DNA of 64,000 bases from Annona cherimola (Eukaryota > Streptophyta > Magnoliopsida > Magnoliales > Annonaceae), in contig CM059972.1 in assembly GCA_030490835.1 (NCBI GenBank), forward strand, positions 7,160,264 to 7,224,263, read 5' to 3'. This document shows, piece by piece, positions 54,138 to 64,000 of this stretch (the first letter of the stretch is position 1; each line of letters opens with the position of its first letter). The position numbers and the translations under genes were made by a program. The notes beneath the pieces were generated by a model, which saw only the letters and a list, made by a program, of their open reading frames with translations, did no database searches and was not told the origin of the DNA.

Positions 54138-55187
54138 TAATAATACTTTTAGAGACAAGTAAAAATTTTCAAATCAAATTTTCATTGCTTAAATATAAAA
54201 ATTACAAATTATTGGTAATTAAATTTCTTTTTTTGAAATTTCTTTTCGGTGGTTTTTAAATGACATATGCCACCAATTTTTTTAGCAGTCAAATTTTAAC
54301 CTTCTGCAATGAAATTTTAATCATCAAGATTAGGTGAAGCTACAGTGCACCATTAAAGTTGGAGGAATAGGGTATTTTCATAAGCAAAGTTTATAAATGA
54401 GATTTTTTGTAAAATCAATAAATGTGGAATAAAAATTGCAAACCCGCAAAACAATACCAGCCGTTTATTATTTAGTTGGAACTTTATAACTAGTCCCGCA
54501 TAAGATATTACAATGTACCTTCCGATCGATTGCTATTATTACATGTATCTCTGAATTCTAAATATTCTGAAAGAGAGAAAAGGACCATCAATTCTGCAGC
54601 ATATGCAATGGGAATTATTCCACCAATCAGCAACCCCATTAACAAGAAATATTTTGGGCGGTCACACTAATTCGATGAAACAAAATTGAAATAGCTAGTT
54701 GATAGACGTTTAAGGAGAAGAAATTTTTATTTCAGTAAAAATTTAAAACCAAAAATAAATAAATAAAGTTACCAACAGGGCAGGTGGCGAGAAACGTGGT
54801 TTTCCTTGCTTTGAAACCAAGGCTTGGGGGCTATGTTCCTTTTATTGTTTGGTGGGGTGTCCTGTTGTGATTGTGATTCAGGTGGAACTTATTTGTCTCA
54901 TCACATGTTAAATGAGAGCTTGTTGTTACTTTTGAGTTTATTGTAAAACTAAAATGAGTTTAATATACATATCCAATCAAAAAAAGTGAATAAAATTAAA
55001 AATAAAAGGATAGAATATTAAATCTAAAATGATTTCTTTTAGAAGATGTTAAACTAACCTTCGATCGTATAGATCGAATAAAATTTAACTAAAGAGACTT
55101 GCGAATAACATTTTTAAAAAAAGAAACTTACATACCTTTAAGTATTTTATAACTAAAAAGATATTTATATATGCTGAGAGGGGCTAA
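54138..55187. other. Intergenic, no gene seen
   Basis: AT-rich, with a more complex part at about 54480-54900. No supportable gene. Confidence 0.45.
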
Positions 55188-55452
55188 ATTCACTCCGGAG
55201 TATTTAGTCTCAGTGCACTTAGGTGTATTTAACTTATTTTTTAATTTTTTTAAAAAAATTTATATAATTGTTTATCTATATGTATTTAACATATATATAT
55301 ATATATCAAGTTTTACCATTTTTGAGTTTTATAGATATTTTTTTAATTTTTTAAAAAATTCAAAAATAGTAAAACTTGATACATATATTAAATGCACCTA
55401 GATTAATAGTCGTACACAAAAATTTCAATTAAAAAATGAATTTTCTCACCCC
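55188..55452. mobile_element. Foldback element related to family D
   Basis: The core arms ATCAAGTTTTACCATTTTTG (55305-55324) and their inverted partner at 55361-55380 differ at one position in 20. Outer parts with TTAGGTGTATTTAA are also inverted (right end reads CTAGGTGCATTTAA). These motifs are shared with 24145-24534. Ends begin near GGGGCTAAATTC and finish near CACCCC; no target duplication was found. Confidence 0.65.
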
Positions 55453-55616
55453 AAGTGCGCAATATCTATGCCCTGTATATGCTTATGCTTACACTATCAT
55501 TTATCAAGTCTATTCCAGAAATAGCTTTTTTTCCCGTTATAAAATATGTGTGGAAAAGAATATCATATACGGCTTGGATCCATATTACTAAAAAGGAAAA
55601 CAAAAAGATAAAAAGG

Positions 55617-55906
55617 GGTTGATCTGTTAGCCCAGGCTAACAAGTGTATCTTTTATATTAAATTATTTTTTATTAAAAATCTTTTCCCAAATACATTTAA
55701 TTTATTTGCCGAACTTTAAAATTTTTCGATATCCGTATGGATTTTTTCTTGAGTTTAAAAGAACAACAATTATGGATGAAAATGACTCAAATACCCAAAA
55801 AATGTTGATTTTTTATTATATTAAAAAATTATAAAATCTATTAGATAAATTAAAGACACTCATATGTATAAATTAACAAGGCCGAGACAAACAAGATCAG
55901 CCCCGG
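55617..55906. mobile_element. Small TIR element with 10-bp flanking repeat
   Basis: GATAAAAAGG occurs at 55607-55616 and 55907-55916. The ends are inverted in part: GGTTGATCTG on the left, and GGCTGATCTTG read from the right. About 290 bp, non-coding. Exact border and duplication length are uncertain by 1-3 bp because both ends contain G or C runs. Confidence 0.6.
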
Positions 55907-55916
55907 GATAAAAAGG

Positions 55917-57198
55917 AGAGGTTTGATGGAAGCATTTCTCGTCCCATATATAAAATTATACAGTTGGGATGCCATTCCACATTCTTATTTCAACCTTTCT
56001 ATTTGAGACTTGCGACATATGATTCCTTCCATCCTTGAGCAGGCAGAGAATTAAATTACTTGTGGATATTAAGGTTGGCATCATGATGATAATGATATGG
56101 TGGTCCATCTCTAAAGCAGAAGCTTGTTCTTCTGCACTGATTTCCATGCTAAAATAATCGCCTCTTTACACTTTCTTCATTCCTCGAGAAACGACAAACA
56201 GCACGTTGCAAATCTCGGCACCGCCAAATGCCGCCCCAGCTCTCCTCCCATCAACTACACTCCCGCGAGTGAGATGTAAAAGCATACTCACGCTCCTAAA
56301 CTCAAAATTTTCATTTTTCTGGAGATCTCATCCGTTCGTAACTTTCATATGATGACTCGATTTTGATAAAATAGTTTTTCAAATGGCCGAATTTTTCTCA
56401 TCTTTGTTCAAAAAGATTTGGGTCTTCTCCTGCGAGTCTACCGTCAATGTTAGGCTCACTAGTCGCGCGAGTCCAAGGCGGCTAGACTGAAAAATCTTCG
56501 ACCGCACGAGCGTGGCAGGTAAAAACAAATATGAAGAGGCGTGCTCCGCGGCTGTGATTGAAAGCTCGTGCACAACAGCCCCTAATACCGGTCCATACAG
56601 AAATGCCCCACAAAGATCCAACCGTCCATCAGCTAAAACATCTTATTTCTACTGTCCAAAGAAGAAATACCCTCTCCGAAGGGGAAAAATGTACTAGTTC
56701 GCCAAGCAGCCACGCTACACTATGGTTCAATGTGGGGGACCAAAAGGTCTCGAAATCACCCCAGTTTTAAAGATCTGGCCCAGTTGGAAATGACACAACA
56801 TGAAGGGAGCGGATGCAAAAAGAAGAGCGCAGAAGATATGGGAAAATCATGTGGCGTGGCACGGTGTCCTCCAAGAAATGTGATAAGGAAGAATCGTCCA
56901 AGGAAACGTCGGCAGTGACGACAGCAGTCCGCCGTTCCGGTCACGCGATAGGAACGACCATGCGGTGCTGACGTGGCATTTTCCAGGTTCAATGCACATG
57001 CGTTAAATCATGTCCCGCCTTGCAACTGGACCCCCTCGCTGGAACGGGGGCGGAAGGAGAGGTTGGTGTGATCACATGCATCCCGTTGTATACCAGCTCT
57101 CATTTATATGATACAAACAAAATCCACCGAAGGCCTCCCGGTTTGGAAGGATTTATCGATTTAGCAGCTACACTAGGATGGACGAATAAGATAAGAAG
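55917..57198. other. Low-copy-looking intergenic DNA, no gene assigned
   Basis: From about 56160 to 57190 the sequence is richer in G+C and lacks the repeat families seen elsewhere. Overlapping short ORFs exist on both strands (up to 80 codons) without domains or splice logic. It could be a distal regulatory region or a decayed gene. Confidence 0.4.
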
Positions 57199-57328
57199 GT
57201 AACAATGCCTGTTCAGAATGGAAAAAACCATATTAAAAATATAAAAAATTATTTGGAAAAGTAAAAAGTTATGGCGGAAATGAAAAAAGATATCTCATTC
57301 CAGTACTATTCTTTTTGGCATTGTTACC
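57199..57328. mobile_element. 130-bp MITE with perfect 12-bp TIRs
   Basis: GGTAACAATGCC at 57199-57210 is exactly inverted at 57317-57328. Complementarity continues with a small gap (AGAATGG and AGAATAG). No target duplication is evident. Confidence 0.7.
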
Positions 57329-59372
57329 AAACCACTTGAGTTCAAACCTTGTAAAGTGCAGGTGTATGATCATTTGTCTTTTTGATAATTGGAGTATCTA
57401 TAGTTATCCCCCTAAACGTTATTGTGAAAGTACTTAATTTGTAATATCAGATGTTATAGTTTATGTATATTTCTAATAAAAAATACTATTCTATTCAAGG
57501 ATCTCGAATCATTCAAAATACTTAGATTCAAAAATACCAAATGCACACATAATGCTTGAATTTTTACCAATTCTTCAAAATCTCAAAATAACAAAAGTAA
57601 TTTGCAAATATAGTCACTTAATTTGATCAAAATTATAAATATACACATATAGTTTCAAAAATTATTAATATATCCCACATAGTTTAACCATAATTGCAAA
57701 TAGCGCCTACATTGTTATGACATCGTTATTGCATCGTTATGGTATAAGGTTATTTGTAATTATAAATAAATTCTGTGAGAGTTATTTGCAAAAATTAAAT
57801 ATATTACTTAATTTTTAAAATTGCAAATACACCAATATAGCTTGTATATTTTTATTGAAATACCTACATCGTACTGATGTCATAATGACACAAAGGTTAT
57901 TTGCAATTATGGTTAGATTGCAATTGAAATCGAATGGCTAGGTTAGATATTGAGATAACTTTGGGGCAAAACTTCATACGTCAATGCAAGCATTGTATAA
58001 TGAATTTTAAGAGAAATTTGAGATTCAATTTGGCTTACATATATATATATGATATAATACCATAACTTAATAGTAAAAATGGACCTCACACACACAAATG
58101 TATTAATATTTTATATAATTATTTATATATAAATTATGTTTTAGATAGTTTGTATATGGAAAAATAATTTTAAAATTTTTATTTATATCAAATTATTTTA
58201 TTACGTAGAATTTATACCATTTTTAAACAGGGGCTCAGATACATATCCAATTTAGATGAAGTTTCATATACTAATAAAATAAATAATTCTAAATACAATC
58301 GATACAATAAATTATAATTTTATTATCATGTGCGGGCTATTTTAAGCCTAATGTACCATTAGATAACTTGAATATTTTACCATATATAATTTTTATATAT
58401 CCTGCATAGCGAATCATGATTATAAAATCGCGATATACATCCCGCGTACGGAATCATGATTAAAATCGCATTATATTTTAAGGTAGGGCATTTTGGCTGG
58501 TAATATGCATAAAATGTTAGCTTATGATTAGATTTGGGGGCTCCACTAGGTGTTTGCTTCAGATCCAGCCCCTCCGTCAGATTAGCAGGTCTTACTTCAT
58601 TCAAAGGCCGAGGCCCCAGGCGGGAAGCTTATCCAGACTTGAAGCAAACCAACGAGGGTGGGAGGCAGGGACATACACAGGGCCTGCTACCTAGTTTACG
58701 AGAAATCTAGACCGTTCAGATCCTTCATCTGGAAAGGATGCAGCACCCCACAAAAACGCATCCCAAACATATCTTGGGACCCATCGAACCTCAAGAGCAA
58801 CCATCGGCTCCCAATCGTATTGCAAGGCAGTGCAAGTTACAAATATTGTAAAAGAACAAGGAGGGGGAAAAGCAGCAGCAGCAGCTACTACACTAATTTA
58901 CAATATGAGAGGCTCGGAAGGATTAGTTCACGAAATTTCCCCCGCAAAAAGAGGAGGTGGGGGATGCATCTGGACCGGTTGTATCCCAGGCATCAAAGGG
59001 CATGGACCCCACAGCAATGCAATTGCAGCAGCAGTAGAAGGCTCATGGTCCATGCATGCTGGGGCCTGGGGGAGTGCCAGTGCGCAATGTGAAAGCGGCC
59101 TCAAAGAGACAAAGGGAGATGAATCTGGTGCTGATAATAATATCTTTTCAACGTAAACCCCTCCTTTTTCTTTTTTCTTTTTTTTCCCTTGGTGGAAGCC
59201 ACCAACCCAAAGGCCAGCCGAATTTTGTGGACCGTTGAAAATTCCACCCTTGTCGGCTGGCCTGGTTAGCCGTCATGCTCATGCCAAGAGGCTCTTCGTG
59301 ATGGCAGCTGTGACCCAAGGCTCGGACCCTTGACTCACACACACAGAAATATGAGCCGCTTTCCAGCAGCTT
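57329..59372. other. Intergenic and distal NAC upstream region
   Basis: The AT-rich left part holds a decayed family C MITE (57596-57926). From about 58530 composition becomes more balanced, with GCA repeats at about 58873-58890 and short overlapping ORFs in several frames, none recognisable. It is probably upstream sequence of the NAC gene. Confidence 0.45.
57596..57926. mobile_element. MITE family C, copy 3 (decayed)
   Basis: Repeats the order of motifs in 45734-46086: AGTAATTTGCAAATA start, ACATAGTTTAACCATAATTGCAAATA, GTTATTGCATCGTTATGG, TTATTTGCAATTATGGT. The right TIR is lost. Confidence 0.65.
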
Positions 59373-59479
59373 CACGTGTGAGATGGACCTGGTCCTGATG
59401 CCCGCCCGCCCGCCCGTGGCCCCCACCACCTTTCACTCTCAAGAGCACGCCTTGAGAAGGAAAAAGAGAAGGTATAAAA
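59373..59479 (+). promoter_or_regulatory. NAC gene promoter: G-box/ABRE and TATA box
   Basis: CACGTGT (59373-59379) contains the G-box CACGTG and an ACGTGT core typical of abscisic-acid response elements. TATAAAA at 59473-59479 lies 144 bp before the start codon, so transcription probably begins near 59505. A repeated TGCATGCA motif (RY-like) follows the TATA box. The response is inferred from motifs. Confidence 0.65.
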
Positions 59480-59622
59480 TGTGCATGCATGCAGGATTTC
59501 CCATGATTCTCACGTTTCAGAGCCACATATAGAAACATTACCAGCTAGAGCAGCAGCAGCAGAAAGAGGAGAGGTTTCCTGACCAGATTTCCCTAGTTCA
59601 ACAACAACCATCGAGGAGAAGC

Positions 59623-60688
59623 ATGGAGAGGAGAAGAGATGCTGAGGCTGAACTCAACCTCCCGCCGGGATTCCGGTTCCACCCCACGGATGAGGAGCTC
59701 GTCGTCCACTACCTGTGCCGGAAGGTCATGCACCAGCACCTCCCAGTGCCCATCATCGCCGAAGTCGATCTCTACAAATATGATCCATGGCAACTTCCTG
59801 GTATGTTGTTCTGTCTTCCTCTCTTCCTTCCCACCACCCTTGAATAGTAGTAGGATTACATGGAAATAATGTTTGACGAAGGTTGCTGGATTTTATTCAA
59901 TTTTTAACATCTGGTTTTGTTTCTGATTTGGGATAACAGAGAAGGCTTTGTTCGGGCAGAAAGAGTGGTATTTCTTCACGCCAAGGGATAGGAAGTATCC
60001 AAATGGTTCAAGGCCAAACAGGGCGGCAGGAACTGGATATTGGAAGGCAACAGGGGCTGATAAGCCTATCAGACCAGCAGGGAGCAGCAAGCACGTGGGG
60101 ATAAAGAAGGCCTTAGTTTTCTATGCTGGGAAGGCACCAAAGGGAATCAAGACGAACTGGATCATGCATGAATATCGTCTCGATGATGCAAGCCGCTCAT
60201 GCAACAAAAAAGGAAGCTTAAGGGTAGGATGCAAATATCTTAGAAACAAGCTCTATTGTTACCATGTTTCACATTTTCATAAACTGAATTAGAATTCATG
60301 ATGCTTGCAGCTGGACGACTGGGTTCTTTGCCGGATCTACAACAAGAAGAACAGCTTTGAAAAGGTAATTCAGCAAGCTGAAGAAACATCCCTTGAGGAG
60401 ACTATGGATACCTTCGAGGCAATTGAAGACATTGGATCCACCAGAACCCCAGAATCGGATGTTGATAATGGCTCATTGGTAGATATGGATGATCATGGTA
60501 AGACTTCTGAGCCAGTTCAAGCAATGAAGAAAGAAAATATGGGGTTCCCAAAAGAAGATAATGAATGGTTCAAGAACTTGAATCTTGATGATTTGCACAA
60601 CTCTCTTGCTACACATGGAAGGACGTCAATGCAGGATCTCACTTACCAGGATTGGTTCCTCCCAAGCCTCTCATCGACACTGTTTTAA
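59623..60688 (+). CDS. NAC-domain transcription factor, ATAF type
   Basis: Nuclear DNA-binding regulator; the ATAF subgroup mostly acts in abscisic-acid, drought, wounding and senescence responses (family knowledge). Three exons keep phase: 59623-59800, 59940-60223, 60311-60688, giving 279 residues. The NAC domain fills residues 14 to about 168: [64 protein letters not shown], then [16 protein letters not shown] with [10 protein letters not shown], and [13 protein letters not shown]. Intron positions are those usual for NAC genes. The C-terminal activation region is acidic, rich in Asp and Glu, and ends [12 protein letters not shown]. The start was chosen because it gives the short family N-terminus directly before the domain. 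The precise orthologue was not assigned. Confidence 0.95.
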
Positions 60689-61217
60689 GACTAGCCAGAA
60701 CAGTCTGCTACCTTAGGAAATTTAGTGTCATTGCTTATGTACATTGTAGAGGAAACAATGAAGAGAAAAAGACACCCTCCAACCACCATTTGAGATTCTT
60801 TTGTTTTTTCCAACTTAAACGGATGGATCTGGAAAAAAAATTCTAGTGAGCATTATAGCAGTAGAAATATTTGTTTATCAGTAGTTCTGATCAAGATTAA
60901 AGCCATAAGGATACATGTTGTACATATATCTTTGTAGCGGTTTTTAACTTCATTTATTTGAAAAATCAGCAGCTTGTTGGATTCAGTAACTGTTTATATA
61001 TATATACATATATGCAATCACTTTCCACGCTATCAGAAAAACATGCGTCAAAGATTGTACATGATTCAAAACAATCGACATAACTTAGTAGTTGCATGTA
61101 ACAGATAACAAGAAATAGAATGGTACTGAACCCACATAGACTTGTCGATGTCTTACACAGGTCACAGTTCCACATGAATACTCAAAAGGTAGCATCAACT
61201 AATCTCCAGACCAAGTT

Positions 61218-61253
61218 GATGTTGATCTCAGTTTATTAACTGAGATCAACATC
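61218..61253. repeat. Perfect 16-bp stem hairpin with 4-base loop
   Basis: GATGTTGATCTCAGTT (61218-61233) is exactly complementary to 61238-61253, loop TATT. One more pair extends it. It lies 530 bp after the NAC stop codon. Confidence 0.9.
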
Positions 61254-61635
61254 AGGAACTGGCTTCTTAACCTCTTCCATAAATAATATGATATCTGCAC
61301 AACCCTTTGCAGTTATGTTGTTGAATTGTTTCAGTAATAGCAGGATTCCAAGTCTAACTTATTTCGAAATCAGAATTTCCCACAAGGAATACATGCATTT
61401 TAAGTTCAGATTGACTTGGGACCTTCTCAACTAACTTTGGTACTGTTCCAAGGCCTGGATTCAATGCATTGCAATCTTGAATAGAAAGCTAAGTGACAAG
61501 CATTCCATAATAGCCATTAGATGCATAATAGAATGGCTGGATTCATGGAATCCCATAAAAGATGAAATCTCAAATCATGCAAAGCATTGAAAATGTGTTA
61601 ATCAATTCAATCGCGAACTTGTCTTTAACGACAAT

Positions 61636-61689
61636 AAGTCAAATGACGTTGAAAGCATAATGACCATAAGTCAAATGACGTTGAAAGCA
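61636..61689. repeat. Short direct duplication, period 32
   Basis: AAGTCAAATGACGTTGAAAG is repeated after 32 bp without mismatch. A more diverged duplication with CTGAGTTC and CCGAGTTC follows at about 61697-61795. Confidence 0.8.
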
Positions 61690-64000
61690 ATTCCCACGCC
61701 AATCATACTGAGTTCTTGTACTGCATTGCCAAAGGCATCATAATTCTTGTCTGAATTACCAAAGATCAATGATACCGAGTTCACGTACTGAATTATCAGA
61801 GACCAAGCATGGCGCATTCTTTTATGCTCAAAGAAGTATATCCAGAGATCTACATGCATTAATGCTTGTTTAGTGTAGAATAAGAAAAGAAATCTGAATA
61901 AACTCTGAACAGATAGTAGATCAAGTGTGTTACAGACTTCAACATTTTGCTCACAAGATGAGGAAATCATGCTGGACTGACATATGAAGACTTACAATGT
62001 CGGTGTTCTTATGAAAAATATTATGGTTAACTAAAGTTCAAGAATATGACAGAAATATCAAACACAAAAAGGAAAGAGGAAGAATGAGTATGAAAAGCAA
62101 TTTCTTCAAAATGGGAGCGGTGAACAAGTAATGGGAAAGGAACTCCTCTTGTGAATTGTAAAAATAAGAAAAAAACTGCAAGGCAACGGCGCATGATTAC
62201 TGCAGCATGTCAGATCCAAACCCAGAAGCATTTATTTGTTGCCATTTCATGGAAAATTATCAAGATGGTAACATGATACAATTCAGATTTCAAATGGTTC
62301 CTTTGATATGCATGCTTTAGTATGTGATACTCAGTTCATCACCAAGATACCACTAAAAGTATAACTTTACATCTTGTGGCCATCAGTGGCAATGGATTCG
62401 GTTGCCTGCTAACAGAGTCTAATAAGGATTTGATCTAAGAAAGATTAGGATATGGGCTAGAATAGCTACGGCAAACATTAACAACATAAGCAGTGATCAA
62501 CTTTGGGAATATATCCTTCTATATGTAGTTCCCTTTCCTCTAATAAAATTTCATTATATACCAACAATTCTGTTTATTTGTAAAATGATATCATGTAAAA
62601 TAAATGCTTGTAATCTTTAATCAAGGATGTTTGCTCTATCGTTAGACCATAGGACATTGAGCTTTTCAAAGGTCTCATTACCTCCACTTGCACCATTTTG
62701 GAACCCACCTCTTTATAATGATAGTATGATGTCTCCCACCTGCGGAATCAATAAAAATGGTATGCCCACTGCACAAGACTCTCACTGATCCAGTCCTATG
62801 GAGAGTAAGATGTATCTGCATTGAGTCTTACCATCATGCCAAGCAGAACCCTGTGTCCCCCACATCCTTGAACATGTTGATATCACAAAATCATAGAAAG
62901 AAATTATTTCTGATAAATTTCAAGAAACCATAATTGTCAGTGCATTCCAATTCCAACCAGCTGCCCAAGGCCTTAACATATACAAGATTGCTAAGCCATG
63001 GTTCTGCTCCAGGAATTCAACACATACGTATTATGGTTAGGCATAATTCTAGACTCACTATATTTACAATGTCTAGAGAAGTCAGCATATCTAAATCTTT
63101 GTACTTCAAGTGAAATTAAAAATAATCCCATAGTGAACATAAATCATGTAGCCATCAGGTAACAATGTGTCAAAAGTAGCATCTCGACTTCTCTAAATGT
63201 AAGTCCTCGAGAATTGGAATGCACCATCAACAAATTTAGTATTTGATCAAAGGAACAGTTCTTTCCCTGAAACTAACACAAGCCCACCACCTTGTTCCAA
63301 ATTCACACACTTCACCTAAATTTCATCAACCAATTCAGGCTTACCCACCAAATGCAAGAGTGTCAACATTATGAAAGCCAAAGGCATGCTTATCGCAATC
63401 ACCTTTTGTGTAGCCTAGTGAGAGTCTTCTTTACATCAAAGACCTACATTCAATAATGTAGTTAGACTTCATATATGTCTCAGCACTTTGATGAAACTGA
63501 CCTCTAGGATTATTTAATACCACTGCCATGACGTTGTTCCTCGATTGAAGTCAGGCAAAGCAAGCCATTTCATTTGCTTTCCACCATTGTGTATTCTGCA
63601 AACTATAACCTTACATTCTGGGTTTCCTGCTCTTGGTTCCATCGCTCCTCATCTCACTAGGGTCCTCCCAGTCTCAGTTGTGTCATTCCTAATCCTCCTA
63701 CATGGCTACACATCCATCCTAAATTCCTAATATCCTCATAAATGAAGATGCTATTTTATGATAAGTTTCTTTCCATATTCCAAGACGCCAGCCTATACAA
63801 CATTGCCAGTCCATAACACGGCAAAAAACCTTCTTCGCTTGAAATTTTTCTTACAAACATTCCGACATCCATCCATTTTAACCATGAATCAGGACGTGGT
63901 TGCACTTTGCAAAGCGACTCCATCAAAGGGCTATAGATGCTTTAATGGTAACATGCTGGAATCTCGATTTCCAGCTGAACGAAACTCACCTGCTCTCTTA

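Larger units (their letters stand above)
60689..64000. other. NAC 3' flank and intergenic DNA, no gene recognised
   Basis: 3.3 kb of mixed, moderately AT-rich DNA. It holds a perfect hairpin at 61218-61253 and a 32-bp-period duplication at 61636-61689. No exon chain is supportable. TAAGAGAGCAG|GTGAGT on the minus strand at the right edge (about 63990) resembles a splice donor, so a gene could enter from the right, but one site is not evidence of a gene. Confidence 0.45.

Noticed and set aside
54530..54650. Minus-strand frame with IPIAYAAELMVLFSLSEYLEF, faintly like a metal-ATPase membrane segment
   Set aside because: Only about 35 codons, no neighbouring exons or other family motifs; resemblance of a hydrophobic stretch is not enough.
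57330..57365. Box B-like GAGTTCAAACCTT after the small MITE, considered as a tRNA or SINE
   Set aside because: No box A at the right distance, no cloverleaf, no target duplication.
58658..59156. Overlapping plus-strand ORFs of 144 and 108 codons upstream of the NAC gene
   Set aside because: Compositional ORFs with GCA-repeat Ser/Ala runs; no recognisable domain; more likely promoter DNA.
62630..62720. Minus-strand GGTCTAACGATAGAGCA resembling a tRNA box A
   Set aside because: No matching T-arm or acceptor stem nearby, so neither a tRNA nor a SINE can be supported.

Overview
This window is nuclear DNA from a flowering plant. It holds four intron-rich genes of types found throughout angiosperms, separated by AT-rich intergenic DNA full of small decayed transposons. 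No organellar, bacterial or viral gene set is present. The exact species cannot be read from the sequence. A tRNA-derived SINE ending in a T tract would fit a monocot lineage, but this is only a weak hint.

Layout. 1-9.8 kb has no recognisable gene. It is dominated by many diverged copies of one MITE family (family A), which abut and nest in each other at 5.7-7.6 kb, plus one SINE. 9.85-35.3 kb (+) is SPIKE1 (SPK1), a DOCK-family Rho/ROP guanine-nucleotide exchange factor. I could rebuild 30 coding exons with consistent phase, giving 1835 residues, and a 5' leader exon. Its introns carry a Mutator-like foldback element and several tandem duplications, one of which copies an exon end with its splice donor. 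36.25-39.7 kb (-) is NCA1, a RING/TPR catalase chaperone of 7 coding exons and 414 residues; its N-terminus contains three copies of a 24-residue unit. 41.78-44.96 kb (+) is ALDH3F1, a family 3 aldehyde dehydrogenase of 10 exons and 484 residues. SPK1 and NCA1 converge; NCA1 and ALDH3F1 diverge across about 2 kb.

45-59 kb is repetitive again. A broken copy of ALDH3F1 intron 1/exon 2/intron 2/start of exon 3 lies 4.9 kb downstream of its source and is interrupted by a truncated, mutated Ty1/copia element. The pair lies between two diverged copies of one direct repeat. MITEs of families A, C and D and other inverted-repeat elements follow. 59.6-60.7 kb (+) is a three-exon NAC transcription factor of the ATAF type (279 residues), with a TATA box and a G-box/ABRE upstream. 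No gene is recognisable in 60.7-64 kb.

The four genes are not a pathway or cluster: cell-shape signalling, catalase folding, aldehyde detoxification and stress transcription sit together by ordinary plant gene order. I found no previously undescribed multi-gene system. The novelty lies in transposon architecture and local duplications. Exon borders were derived by hand from GT/AG sites, reading-phase continuity and family knowledge; no alignment or transcript data were available.
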